Source: Marinomonas shanghaiensis
GTDB taxonomy: Bacteria; Pseudomonadota; Gammaproteobacteria; Pseudomonadales; Marinomonadaceae
Direction: 5' to 3'
DNA: 64,000 bases
NCBI RefSeq assembly: GCF_003259175.1
Contig: NZ_QGOK01000003.1
Location: 372,001-436,000, forward strand
The position numbers and the translations under genes were made by a program. The notes under the pieces were generated by a model that worked only from the letters and a program-made list of their open reading frames with translations, had not been told where the DNA came from and made no database searches. Of this stretch, positions 44,146 through 53,160 are shown piece after piece. Positions within the stretch are counted from its first letter, which is position 1; each line of letters begins with the position of its first letter.

Positions 44146-44161
44146 TGCAGAGTGTTCGCGA

Positions 44162-45409
44162 TTAATGAGGGCGAAGGGTTTTCTTTCGTCCGCTTGCGTG
44201 GCGCTCTCGGTATTCTGTATCAATGTATTTATCTGTTGTCGCCATGCTAGCGTGCCCTGCGTCTTCTCTGACGTGTTCTTTGGGTCTGGTTTTTACATCT
44301 TCTGATATGCCTGTATGTCGTAACCAGTGAACGGTTGCAACACGGAGGTCGTCGGCATCGGCTCTCATGCCATCTTCACACATGCGCTCATAGGCTTTGT
44401 CAAAACACAGTTGGACAATGTTGCGTACCTGTCGTGAGCTGGTCATGGCGCCTTGCCCTCGATTCTTAGGCACAAGAGGTGTATTTTCCGCGATGGTGGG
44501 GAGTGTGGGTAAATCGCGAAAACGACGGTATCGAATTAAGGCGTTAAGCATGTCGTCTGATACCGCCACTAGGCGCTCTTTATTGCCCTTCGAAAGCACT
44601 TTAAACCACCAATGCCCATCGGCGTCTTTTATAAAGTCACCCATTACTGGCGCCGATCGTTCATCGGCGACTAATTCTGAAATTCGCAAATACATGCCGA
44701 GTAAGGCATTCATAATAAACAAGGTTCGTTCGTGCTGAGCAGGATCTTCTTCTGCCAGCATTTCTGCGGTTTCAATCACATAGTCCCATTGCAGATTGGA
44801 AATGCGTCGAACTTGTTTACGAGTCACTTCTTTTTTAACAAATTTACTTTTTTGTCGAATTAAGGCAACAGGGTTTTGCTGCGCAGCATCCTCCTGCATA
44901 AGAAAGCCGTAATAGGAAGATAAAATGGAAAACGTGGCACGAATGGCTGCTTGAGACAAAGAATGCAGTTTTGTTTTTGGTACGTCTCCATTTTTGAATT
45001 CTAATTTGCTGACATGGGCCACAAACGGTCGCCATTCTTTGTTTGCGGTTCGTTGCCCCATGTGTAATTTAAACCGAGCCACATTTTTTATACCAATCCA
45101 ACTCTCAGGTGGTGTGATGCAAAAATGGATAAATTCTTCAATTTGATCGCGGCGCAATTGAGTCGTTGGGCAATTGGCGATGTTCCATGACCAAAGCAGT
45201 AATCGTTCCACTTCTCGACGATATGAATTAAACGTCGCTTGAGAGCCGTTGTAGCTGTAGATAAAACACAAGGCAAGCTGAAGGTCTCTGCGATACTCAG
45301 GGTCATTGAGCTGAGGCGTGGCTGTGGTCAGATGGGCAACAATGCTATCAAACTGAGTAAAAGGGTTAGGCAAATGTTCCAAATTGTCGATTAAAGCAAG
45401 CGGTGTCAT
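44162..45409 (-). CDS. Stand-alone tyrosine recombinase/integrase
   Basis: The 415-aa protein is a complete tyrosine recombinase. Catalytic residues: R242 in MYLRISELV, K274 in SKGNKERLV, H361 and R364 in HWLRHTG, H386 in AGHASMATTDKYID and nucleophile Y395. The N-terminal part (about 20-110) contains a SAM-like core-binding region, and there is an insertion around 105-145. It is not XerC or XerD, which are about 300 aa, and there is no phage or island gene next to it. It could be a conserved, domesticated recombinase or a remnant of an element. It is convergent with moaE, with 16 nt between stops. Confidence 0.88.
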   Translation of the reverse strand: MTPLALIDNLEHLPNPFTQFDSIVAHLTTATPQLNDPEYRRDLQLALCFIYSYNGSQATFNSYRREVERLLLWSWNIANCPTTQLRRDQIEEFIHFCITPPESWIGIKNVARFKLHMGQRTANKEWRPFVAHVSKLEFKNGDVPKTKLHSLSQAAIRATFSILSSYYGFLMQEDAAQQNPVALIRQKSKFVKKEVTRKQVRRISNLQWDYVIETAEMLAEEDPAQHERTLFIMNALLGMYLRISELVADERSAPVMGDFIKDADGHWWFKVLSKGNKERLVAVSDDMLNALIRYRRFRDLPTLPTIAENTPLVPKNRGQGAMTSSRQVRNIVQLCFDKAYERMCEDGMRADADDLRVATVHWLRHTGISEDVKTRPKEHVREDAGHASMATTDKYIDTEYRERHASGRKKTLRPH

Positions 45410-45740
45410 AATCTTTTATATCCAAATTGATGGCCTATATTAGCAAATTTTTCGATGTATCCCACTGATTTGTCGCATGATGCCAGTTTAGTCTCCATTC
45501 GATAGCCATGTTGTGTCTTTTTTTTCCTCATTCTAGGGGCTTTGTGCCTCATTTTTTTTGATTTCATCTTCTTCGGTGTGATTTTTGTGCAATTTGATGG
45601 TTATTAATTCGTATTTGGAACAAAGGTGGAAGATAAGGTTTGGGGGTTTTTAAATAAAATTAAAAGACTATTATGAATTCATCGAAACAAAATATGAATT
45701 GCAAATTTTATATTAATTAAAGACTTCTGAGGAAACAAAT
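45410..45740. other. AT-rich intergenic region upstream of the tandem secreted genes
   Basis: This 331-bp stretch is AT-rich and shows no protein or RNA gene. It contains the direct repeat ATGAATT (45673 and 45694) and a TATATT at about 45709 that may belong to a promoter for the two small secreted genes. Confidence 0.5.
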
Positions 45741-46013
45741 ATGAAAACTTTTTCTAAATCAGCCATTACCTTTTTTACCGCTTCTGTTATGGCAACGTCT
45801 GCGTTTGCTTCTGATTCAACCGATCGTTTGCAAAGTGCCAGAGGCAGCGTAGAAGCACTTGGTGTAACGCTTGAGAATATGGGCGCTAATGTGGACACCA
45901 GTGTTGATTTAAACGGTGCTTATACGGCAGATCAAAAAACAGCGGTTTATAAAGCGAAACATGCTGAACTGCAAAGCCAGTTTAATACGTTACGTGCTCA
46001 GTCCGCTGAATAA
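45741..46013 (+). CDS. Small secreted protein, tandem paralogue 1
   Basis: The 90-aa precursor has a Sec signal peptide (MKTFSKSAITFFTASVMATS, cleavage likely after AFA) and a mature chain of about 66 residues that looks helical and acidic. It has no Cys. A strong ribosome-binding site (GAGGAAAC) is present. The mature part is about three quarters identical to the product of the next gene. I do not recognise the family; helical periplasmic proteins of this size can be chaperone-like or structural, but nothing here proves it. Confidence 0.75.
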   Translation: MKTFSKSAITFFTASVMATSAFASDSTDRLQSARGSVEALGVTLENMGANVDTSVDLNGAYTADQKTAVYKAKHAELQSQFNTLRAQSAE

Positions 46014-46063
46014 TCTAAGCTGAAAAAATCTATTGTATTAATTAAATTAAAGAGGGTTACATT

Positions 46064-46342
46064 ATGAAAACGTTAAATAAAGCAGCATTGGCTCTACTAG
46101 CAGCAACCGTTATGACAACTAGCGCATTTGCTGATACTGAAGGCGCAACGGACCGTATTCAAAGTGCGAAAGGCAGTGTAGAAGCCCTTTCTGTTACACT
46201 GAAAAACATGGGCGCTGATGTTGATGCCAATGTTGATTTGAATGGTGCTTACACAGCAGATCAGAAAGTATCAATTTACAATGATAAACACGCTGAACTA
46301 CAAGCTCAGTTTGATGCATTGCGTGCTCAATCAGCAGAATAA
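46064..46342 (+). CDS. Small secreted protein, tandem paralogue 2
   Basis: The 92-aa precursor has a signal peptide ending in SAFA and a mature part in which VDLNGAYTADQK and KHAELQ are shared exactly with the upstream paralogue. Both end in LRAQSAE. It starts 50 nt after the first copy with its own AGAGGG site and ends at a strong terminator, so the pair is one operon born by tandem duplication. Confidence 0.75.
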   Translation: MKTLNKAALALLAATVMTTSAFADTEGATDRIQSAKGSVEALSVTLKNMGADVDANVDLNGAYTADQKVSIYNDKHAELQAQFDALRAQSAE

Positions 46343-46359
46343 TTCTGTGTGGTTCATAC

Positions 46360-46391
46360 AAAAAAAGCCAAACATTTGTTTGGCTTTTTTT
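46360..46391. terminator. Terminator of the tandem secreted genes
   Basis: AAAAAAGCCAAAC and GTTTGGCTTTTTT form a perfect 13-bp stem with an ATTT loop and long A/T runs. It is also positioned to end the convergent protease gene. Confidence 0.93.
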
Positions 46392-46393
46392 TG

Positions 46394-47809
46394 CTATTTT
46401 TCGTCATCTAAATCTTCTTGTTTTTCCGCTTCATTTATTATCTTAAAGGTTTCAATGGTGTTTTGTATGGTGCTCTTTTCATTTTCTGCGGAATCTTTCT
46501 CAGCTCGGTTTATTAAATATTGAGCTGTTTTGTCTTTTCCTTGGCTAAAATCTAGCAAAGCTCGATAATTTAATGCCATAGGGATGTTGTTTCTAGATTG
46601 ATAGTACTGGATATTCGCGCGCCAGATTAAGCGCTTTTCATAGATATAGTCTGATGAAACATTAATGGGTTTGGTTCGAGTGGATTGCGCGTATAACATT
46701 GAGAAAAGAATATTATTTGGTGATAGTTCTAATTGTCGGTTAATAATAACCAACCCTTTTTCTGCGTCATTTGCCGCGATATAGCTTAGAGCTTGCAGGT
46801 AGTCTGTAAACTTATTGTGTTTTTCGAGTTTGCTCAAAAAACTAAGGGCACGTTCCGGTGATTGAACAATGTAAGAAAAGAGTGCTTTGGCAAAGTTTCT
46901 GACATCATTGTCTTGAATTTTTTGGTCCAAATACGTTAAGGGTCTGTCTTCTAAGCCCGCTCTGTAAGCGAGCAGGCTAGCCCGGAAATATTCAAAGTCG
47001 CTTTGCGGTCGAGTGGTTAATATCGTTCCCTGAGTGTCTGTGCTGAATGAGTCAGAGAGGCGCGAGTTTGGTGATGGGTGGGTGGACAAGAATTCTAAAG
47101 TTGGTCTTCCAAGCGCTTGTTTAAAAAAAGCTTGAAAGAGTTTTGTCATACCTTCTGGTGGTAACCCTGCGTTAATAAGGTATTCCCGTCCGCGTCTGTC
47201 AGCTTCTTGTTCTTGATTGCGACTGTAAGTGAGCGTGTTTTCGGCTTGGTTTGCGATACCTCCCAACCACAGTGCCGTTGTCGCATCGCCACCGGCTCCC
47301 GCGAGAGCCGCTGCAATCCCAGCGCCTAACATGACTAACGTTTTGCTAAGCTCTTCACTAGAATGTTTTGTTTGGCGTTCATAATGTCGAAGATCTAAAT
47401 GCGCTACTTCGTGCGCTAATAAGCCATACAGCATGTCTTCACTGGTGATCATCTCCATGATATCGGAATAGATAAAAAGATGGTTGCCGGGAATAACAAA
47501 GGCATTGCTTTGTGAGCTGTTTAACAAGGTCATTTCAACCGTGGTATTGTAAAGATTTGTCTGTGGCAGAATATGAGAAAGTGTATCTTTTAAATAGTCG
47601 TAGGCAGGCGGGAAATCGATTAAGGCACGACTGCCATTGAGTTTTCTGAACCAGTGCTGTCCCAATATGTAAGAGGGGTTAGACAGCGCTCTCTCGTCCT
47701 TGTTGGCTTCAAGGTCTGGCAGGTTTGCATTCGACATATTTGAGAAAGTGCTTGTAAAAACAATGGCTAAGATGGTTAAGCTTGTTGTAACGTTTGAAAA
47801 TAGTCTCAT
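46394..47809 (-). CDS. bepA: BepA-like M48 metalloprotease with TPR domain
   Basis: BepA (YfgC) is a periplasmic zinc protease/chaperone that helps LptD and other outer-membrane proteins fold. From the ATG at 47809 the product is 471 aa with an N-terminal signal sequence (residues 5-25). HEVAH at 133-137 is the zinc motif, and the third ligand is the Glu in NQEQEADRRG. The second half is TPR-like. A longer frame to 47968 runs through the divergent tusA-like gene. E. coli bepA neighbours perM, as here, which supports the name. Confidence 0.88.
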   Translation of the reverse strand: MRLFSNVTTSLTILAIVFTSTFSNMSNANLPDLEANKDERALSNPSYILGQHWFRKLNGSRALIDFPPAYDYLKDTLSHILPQTNLYNTTVEMTLLNSSQSNAFVIPGNHLFIYSDIMEMITSEDMLYGLLAHEVAHLDLRHYERQTKHSSEELSKTLVMLGAGIAAALAGAGGDATTALWLGGIANQAENTLTYSRNQEQEADRRGREYLINAGLPPEGMTKLFQAFFKQALGRPTLEFLSTHPSPNSRLSDSFSTDTQGTILTTRPQSDFEYFRASLLAYRAGLEDRPLTYLDQKIQDNDVRNFAKALFSYIVQSPERALSFLSKLEKHNKFTDYLQALSYIAANDAEKGLVIINRQLELSPNNILFSMLYAQSTRTKPINVSSDYIYEKRLIWRANIQYYQSRNNIPMALNYRALLDFSQGKDKTAQYLINRAEKDSAENEKSTIQNTIETFKIINEAEKQEDLDDEK

Positions 47810-47843
47810 AATATGGCTAATGTATTTTTGAGTAAGTTGTAAA

Positions 47844-48086
47844 ATGAACGATCTATACGAAGAGTATGACGTAATCTTGGATGCAAGAGAAGATCGTTGT
47901 CCTATGCCTTTGCTAAAGACTAAGATGGCGTTAAGCAAAATGGCCGTCGGGGAGCGGTTGTTTGTCATGGCGAGTGACTCTGGTTCGTTAAAAGATATTC
48001 CTCAATATGTGACCTTGGTTGGATTGTCTTTATTGTCAATGCAGGAAGATAATGCGGTCTATACCTTTGTCATTCAGAAAAGCTGA
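47844..48086 (+). CDS. TusA-family sulfurtransferase-like protein
   Basis: The 80-aa protein has the TusA/SirA signature LDAREDRCPMPLLKTKMAL with the reactive Cys in the Cys-Pro-x-Pro motif. True TusA transfers sulfur for tRNA 2-thiouridine; the family also includes YedF and YeeD types, so the exact partner is unclear. It is divergent from bepA and 12 nt upstream of perM. Confidence 0.87.
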   Translation: MNDLYEEYDVILDAREDRCPMPLLKTKMALSKMAVGERLFVMASDSGSLKDIPQYVTLVGLSLLSMQEDNAVYTFVIQKS

Positions 48087-48098
48087 AACGGATTCGAT

Positions 48099-49157
48099 AT
48101 GTTTAAAATTGTTGATACGCTGATTAAACGATATTTTTCAAATGAAGAAGTGGTTGTTTTCTTGCTTCTGATGATAGCGACCTTGTGTGTTTTTGCTTTT
48201 TGGGGTGGCATTTTAGCGCCGATACTGATTGCTATCGTGCTCGCCTTTCTATTGCAGGGCCTAGTGGATCGATTGCAAAGTGTGGGTCTTGGGCATGTCA
48301 CTTCTGTACTCATTGTGTTTTCTACTTTTATAACCGCATGTGGTGTTTTCATTGGTGTTATGGTGCCGATTATTTGGCGTCAGGCTGTTCGCCTTGTGCA
48401 AGATGCGCCTCGCATGTTTACGGATATACGTCATGAAATACAGCTGTTTGCGGAAGGTCATCGGGATTTTGTCAGTGAAGCCGCTATTGATGAGGTGATT
48501 AACTCGCTAGCGAATGAATCAACGAATCTAGGCCAGTGGCTGGTGTCTTTTTCGATTGCCAGTATTCCGTCTTTGTTCTCGTTAATTATTTATTTGGTAC
48601 TGGTGCCTCTTGTTATGTTTTTTTTGCTCAAAGACCAGCAAAAAATTCTCGCATATATGACGTCGTGGTTACCAAAAGAAAGAAAAATGATGCGCAATAT
48701 CGCCCATGAAATGAATGAGCAAATTGCCAATTACATTCGTGGTAAGTTCATCGAGATGCTGGTCGTGGGGGTCGTAACTTATGTGGTGTTTTTGGTGTTT
48801 GGTTTGAAATACGCTGAGTTGCTTGCTCTACTAGTTGGATTGTCGGTGCTGATTCCGTATATAGGCGCGGCGGCGGTAACTGTGCCTGTCGTATTGGTGG
48901 CGTTTTATCAGTATGGCACTCAGAGTGAATTTGTGTATGTTGTGATTGCTTACTTAGTGGTACAGGCTCTAGATGGCAATGTGCTCGTGCCTTTGTTGTT
49001 TTCTGAGGCGGTTAATTTGCATCCATTGGCCATTATTGTTGCTGTGTTGTTTTTCGGCGGTATATGGGGGTTCTGGGGCATCTTTTTTGCGATCCCTTTA
49101 GCGACCTTGGTGAAGGCCATCATTAATGCTTGGCCAGATCAGCAACAGCTGATCTAA
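48099..49157 (+). CDS. perM: PerM/AI-2E-family permease
   Basis: The 352-aa membrane protein has about eight helices: four near the N terminus, then a periplasm/cytoplasm loop around 75-150, and the conserved C-terminal core GLSVLIPYIGAAAVTVPVVL and LVVQALDGNVLVPLLFSEAV...LHPLAIIVAVLFFGGIWGFW. It belongs to the TqsA/PerM family. Neighbourhood with bepA favours PerM. Its transported substrate is unknown. Confidence 0.87.
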   Translation: MFKIVDTLIKRYFSNEEVVVFLLLMIATLCVFAFWGGILAPILIAIVLAFLLQGLVDRLQSVGLGHVTSVLIVFSTFITACGVFIGVMVPIIWRQAVRLVQDAPRMFTDIRHEIQLFAEGHRDFVSEAAIDEVINSLANESTNLGQWLVSFSIASIPSLFSLIIYLVLVPLVMFFLLKDQQKILAYMTSWLPKERKMMRNIAHEMNEQIANYIRGKFIEMLVVGVVTYVVFLVFGLKYAELLALLVGLSVLIPYIGAAAVTVPVVLVAFYQYGTQSEFVYVVIAYLVVQALDGNVLVPLLFSEAVNLHPLAIIVAVLFFGGIWGFWGIFFAIPLATLVKAIINAWPDQQQLI

Positions 49158-49182
49158 CCTTTATCATAATATGACACCAATC

Positions 49183-49210
49183 AGCCCTTTCTTGTTGCTA
49201 AGAAAGGGCT
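49183..49210 (+). terminator. Terminator of perM
   Basis: AGCCCTTTCTT and AAGAAAGGGCT pair with a GTTGCT loop, followed by seven T. Confidence 0.92.
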
Positions 49211-49215
49211 TTTTT

Positions 49216-50838
49216 TTAGGGCGTCACTTTCGCCAGCAGAATGCTGTATGGAGGAAGGACAACAGTATTACCGTCGATGTATCCGCTGTGTATTGCTTCC
49301 GGCAAGGTTAAGGCAGACAGGGTGAATTCGACCGGTAAAATGATGTCTTGGTTAGTGGTATTAATGCCCACGTAAAGACACTTATCTTGATCACGGCGAA
49401 GAAATGTCAATGTGGTTTCATCGTTGTAAAGAAATTCAATGTCACCGTGGCGTAACTCTGGATGGCTGCGTCTCACATGAAGAAAGTCGCGATAGGCATG
49501 CAGAACGGAGTGACGATTATCTTCTTGCTCCTGAACGGCAAGCGGGCGCTGACTGTCGGCAATGGGCAACCAAGCTTCCGTAGACTGCGTAAAACCTCCC
49601 ATTATGTCGTTTTTCCATGGAATAGGGGTTCGACAGCCATCGCGGCCTTTAAATTCGGGCCAGAAAGCAATGCCAAAAGGGTCAACCAATTGATCAAATG
49701 TCAGTTCCGCTTCCGGTAGACCCAGTTCCTCTCCCTGATACAAGCAAACACTGCCTCTTAATGTGAGTAGCATGGCCATGTAGATTTTGCTTTTGGCAAT
49801 GGCATCATGATTGTTTCCCCAGCGAGTGACGACTCGTTCTACATCATGATTGCCGATAGACCAGCAAGGCCATCCATCGCCTAAGCCTGCTTCTATGGTT
49901 TCCATGGTATTACGAATATGAGTCATTGAGGCGTCATGAGTAAGTAAGTCGAACGAGTAACACATGTGCAGCTTGTCTTTGCCTTGGGTGTAAGCAGCCA
50001 TGGTTTCTAAGGCAAAATCGCACCCGACTTCGCCAACGGTTGTGGTATTGGGGTATTTATCTAACAGGCTGCGTAAACGTTGCAAAAAACCAATGTTCTC
50101 CGGTCTAGATTTATCATAAATATGCAGTTGATAGGCGTAAGGGTTGTCTAGCCTGACCCCAATACTGCCTTCGACGACTTCTTTTTTGGGGGGGTTATTT
50201 CTCAGCTCTATATCGTGGTAGTAGTAGTTGGCTGTATCAAGACGGAACCCATCGACACCGCGTTTTAGCCAGAACTCGACGGTATCAAGTAAGGCATCGA
50301 CCACATCTGGGTTGTGGAAGTTTAAGTCAGGTTGGCTGTCCAGAAAGTTATGAAGGTAATATTGGCGACGACGGCTGTCCCAATGCCAAGCTGGGCCGCC
50401 AAAAACAGACAGCCAATTATTCGGTACAGTACCATCTGGGTTGGCATCTGCCCAAATGTACCAATCGGCTTTCCCATTGTCGTGACTGCTGCGAGACTCG
50501 ACGAACCATGGGTGTTGATCAGAGCTGTGGTTAAGCACTTGGTCTATCATGACTTTCAGTCCATGATGATGAGCAGACTCAATCAGCTCGTCAAAGTCTT
50601 CAAGAGTGCCAAAGATAGGGTCAACGTCACAATAATCACTGACGTCGTAGCCAAAGTCTTTCATCGGAGAAGTGAAGAAGGGCGATAGCCAAATGGCGTC
50701 AACACCCAGTGAGGCAATGTAACTCATTTTTTGGGTGACGCCTGGAAGATCACCAATGCCGTCATTATTTGAATCGAAAAAGCTTCTAGGGTAAACCTGA
50801 TAAATTACCGCGCCGCGCCACCATTCTTGATTCATCAT
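49216..50838 (-). CDS. Alpha-glucosidase, glycoside hydrolase family 13
   Basis: The product of about 540 aa is a cytoplasmic GH13 enzyme of the oligo-1,6-glucosidase/alpha-glucosidase subfamily. The (beta/alpha)8 barrel begins WWRGAVIYQVYPRSF. The catalytic residues are the Asp in DGFRLDTAN, the Glu in TTTVGEVG and the Asp in SIGNHDVERV. MIDQVLNHSSDQH is conserved region I. The start lies in the Met cluster at 50835-50841, preceded by AAGAAGGA; I chose the middle ATG. A longer frame to 50943 has an unlikely N terminus. It cleaves alpha-glucosides from maltose-like sugars; trehalose or sucrose specificity cannot be told. No sugar transporter is adjacent other than the divergent MFS gene. Confidence 0.9.
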   Translation of the reverse strand: MMNQEWWRGAVIYQVYPRSFFDSNNDGIGDLPGVTQKMSYIASLGVDAIWLSPFFTSPMKDFGYDVSDYCDVDPIFGTLEDFDELIESAHHHGLKVMIDQVLNHSSDQHPWFVESRSSHDNGKADWYIWADANPDGTVPNNWLSVFGGPAWHWDSRRRQYYLHNFLDSQPDLNFHNPDVVDALLDTVEFWLKRGVDGFRLDTANYYYHDIELRNNPPKKEVVEGSIGVRLDNPYAYQLHIYDKSRPENIGFLQRLRSLLDKYPNTTTVGEVGCDFALETMAAYTQGKDKLHMCYSFDLLTHDASMTHIRNTMETIEAGLGDGWPCWSIGNHDVERVVTRWGNNHDAIAKSKIYMAMLLTLRGSVCLYQGEELGLPEAELTFDQLVDPFGIAFWPEFKGRDGCRTPIPWKNDIMGGFTQSTEAWLPIADSQRPLAVQEQEDNRHSVLHAYRDFLHVRRSHPELRHGDIEFLYNDETTLTFLRRDQDKCLYVGINTTNQDIILPVEFTLSALTLPEAIHSGYIDGNTVVLPPYSILLAKVTP

Positions 50839-51028
50839 CATGATTCCTTCTTTCTGTAATAGGGATGTTTTGGTGTCAGTGCTAACAGAATTTCTTAGAT
50901 TTATAGCGGATGGGTTCCATTCTCTGTCGTGCTTTTTTGACATAATTCCAGCATACTCAATGATTATAATTAATGCATGATTTTTGTTGCTTTATTTAGC
51001 AGCAATTTTGTTATTTTTTGGAGCTGTG

Positions 51029-52180
51029 ATGTTCTCTGATAATGCTCGCCCTGTGGCTTGGCCTTTATTCTTTTTTTATTTTTTCTTTTGTGCATTAGTG
51101 GGCGTAATGATGCCCTATATCTCTTTGTACTATAAATCGATCGGTTTAACCGCTTCCGAAATTGGTCGCTTAATGTCCACGTTTACCTTGTCTGGCATCT
51201 TGATACCGCATTTTTGGGGGTGGTTAACGGCAAAAGTGGGGCTTCCTAAGCGCATATTACAAATCGGTATTTTGGGTTGTTTTATTGCCGTTATCCCATT
51301 TAACTGGAATGATCAATTTGAAACGCTTTGGTTGCTGACTTGCACAATGGCGTTGTTTTATTCCGCCTTGATTCCAATGACAGATTCTTTAGCGGTGAGA
51401 AGCATTCGCCATTTAGACGTGCCCTATACTCGTTTAAGAGTGGGTGGGTCTATGGGGTATGTTTTTGCGGTAACGGGCGCCGGTTTCCTGATCGGTCAGT
51501 TTGGTGTTGTGATTGTGATTCCGACCATGTGTGTGTTCTTAGCGCTGGCGGTGGTAACCTCTTTTTTTATTAAAGAGCAGGCCTATGAGGTTCATACTCA
51601 GAAAGCCACTACGTCTTTTTTGGCTTTGGTGAGAACACCAGAATCCATGTTGTTTTTTGGGTTGGCGTTTTTGGCTTTTATGTCCCATGCGCCTTTTAAT
51701 GTTTTTTTCGCTGTGCATTTGTCGAACTTGGGTTACAGCGGCCAATACATTGGTTTGTTGATGGCGTTAGGGGTGGTGATTGAGATCGTTTTGTTTTTAT
51801 TCTTTGGCAATACGATCAAACGTTTTGATGTGGTCCATATTATTGTTCTGTGTTTTGTTTGTGGCATGGTACGTTGGTTTTTAGTGGGATGGTTTGCTTC
51901 GGTTGTTTGGGTGCTGATTTTTACTCAGTTGCTGCACAGCATTACCTTTGCTCTCTTTCATATGGTGTCTATCGAACAGATTCGACGTCTGTTTCCAGAG
52001 CGTTTTGCTGGGCAAGGGCAAGCCATGTACAGCGCTTTTGCCATCGGGCTTGGTGGTGGGCTCGGTATGGTGATTGCGGGTTATCTATGGGAATGGATTG
52101 GTGGGGCTTGGGTGTTTACATTGGCTTCTTGTGTGAGCGCACTGGCGCTGAGCATCTTATTGATTAGTCAGCGCCGTTAA
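51029..52180 (+). CDS. MFS transporter, HcaT/YcaD-like
   Basis: The 383-aa protein (ATG at 51029, GGAG upstream) has 12 hydrophobic segments. It resembles the phenylpropionate permease-like MFS branch: VGVMMPYISLYYKSIGLTAS, LRVGGSMGYVFAVTGAG and GQAMYSAFAIGLGGGLGM are typical of HcaT homologues. A TTG at 50984 would extend the N terminus by 15 hydrophobic residues. The substrate is unknown. It is divergent from the glucosidase gene and convergent with the LysR gene. Confidence 0.85.
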   Translation: MFSDNARPVAWPLFFFYFFFCALVGVMMPYISLYYKSIGLTASEIGRLMSTFTLSGILIPHFWGWLTAKVGLPKRILQIGILGCFIAVIPFNWNDQFETLWLLTCTMALFYSALIPMTDSLAVRSIRHLDVPYTRLRVGGSMGYVFAVTGAGFLIGQFGVVIVIPTMCVFLALAVVTSFFIKEQAYEVHTQKATTSFLALVRTPESMLFFGLAFLAFMSHAPFNVFFAVHLSNLGYSGQYIGLLMALGVVIEIVLFLFFGNTIKRFDVVHIIVLCFVCGMVRWFLVGWFASVVWVLIFTQLLHSITFALFHMVSIEQIRRLFPERFAGQGQAMYSAFAIGLGGGLGMVIAGYLWEWIGGAWVFTLASCVSALALSILLISQRR

Positions 52181-52185
52181 CGTGT

Positions 52186-53067
52186 CTATAAGGTGGTTCC
52201 ATCGCTTTTTAATAGCTCAATAAAGGCGATGGCGGCACGACTCAATGTTCTTTGTTTGTGGTGTATGACACCGAGTTTTCTTTCTACGTTTAAATCTGGC
52301 AAATTCAACACTACTAGCTTTTCATCGACCAGTGTGGAAGGCAAGAGCGACCAACCCCAGCCGATGTTCACTAGCATGGCCAATGTTTCTAAGTTGTTGG
52401 TATTCATTCTGACTTTAGGTTTTAGGCCTTGTTTGCCGAAGGCTTGTTCCGCAATTTGCCTAGTAAAGGTGTTTTTATTCGGCAAAACGCAAGCATGTTG
52501 CGCCAGTTCTATTAGACTAACATGCTTGGAAAATGCGAGAGGGTGGTCTTTACTGACAACACATGCGAGAGGGTCCGACCAAATAGGCAAGGATTCGATG
52601 AGAGGATTTTCTTTATTGGACAGTGTAATAATCCCCAATTCAGCTCGCCCTTTTAATACATCTTGGTAAGCCTCTTCAGACTGAACAAATTCTATTTCCA
52701 ATTGTGCACTAGGATAATCTTCCTGAAAGCGCTTTAGAGATTTGGGTAAGCGGTGTAAACCAATATGGTGGCCCGTTGATATGCGTAACTCTCCACTTAC
52801 ATCTTGCATTTGCAAGGTCATACTGCGTTTTATGTCTTGCAGGTCTTCGGCCATCTTGCGTGCTTTGGGTAACAAACGAATACCAGCTTCGGTTAATTGA
52901 ACTTGTTTTCCTATGCGGTCAAACAGCTTTACACCTAGGCTGTTTTCAAGGGCGGCAACGCGTTTGCTGACCGCTGGTTGGGTGATAAAAAGCAGTGCTC
53001 CGGCTTCTGAGAAAGAGCCTGTTTCTGCGACTTTTATAAAGGTAATCAGTTCAGCAATGTCTACCAT
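52186..53067 (-). CDS. LysR-family transcriptional regulator, divergent from leuCDB
   Basis: The 293-aa protein has the LysR winged helix-turn-helix (about 3-62, AETGSFSEAGALLFITQPAV) and a substrate-binding domain of the CbbR/CysB type with VNIGWGWSLLPSTLV. It is transcribed away from leuC with 93 bp between them, the standard setting for control of the neighbouring operon. A similar LysR gene lies next to leuCDB in pseudomonads. The inducer is unknown but may be a leucine-pathway intermediate. Confidence 0.9.
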   Translation of the reverse strand: MVDIAELITFIKVAETGSFSEAGALLFITQPAVSKRVAALENSLGVKLFDRIGKQVQLTEAGIRLLPKARKMAEDLQDIKRSMTLQMQDVSGELRISTGHHIGLHRLPKSLKRFQEDYPSAQLEIEFVQSEEAYQDVLKGRAELGIITLSNKENPLIESLPIWSDPLACVVSKDHPLAFSKHVSLIELAQHACVLPNKNTFTRQIAEQAFGKQGLKPKVRMNTNNLETLAMLVNIGWGWSLLPSTLVDEKLVVLNLPDLNVERKLGVIHHKQRTLSRAAIAFIELLKSDGTTL

Positions 53068-53102
53068 TCCAAAAAATTATCCAAAACATGAAAAATATGA
53101 AT

Positions 53103-53131
53103 TTGAGTAATTTAAGCCAAAGTTTTAGGAT
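53103..53131 (+). promoter_or_regulatory. Predicted leuCDB promoter
   Basis: TTGAGT at 53103-53108 and TAGGAT at 53126-53131 are 17 bp apart, about 30 bp before the leuC start. The upstream AT-rich part between the divergent genes is where the LysR protein would bind. Confidence 0.6.
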
Positions 53132-53160
53132 AGCGCAATAGATTTCTGAGGAGAGAACTT

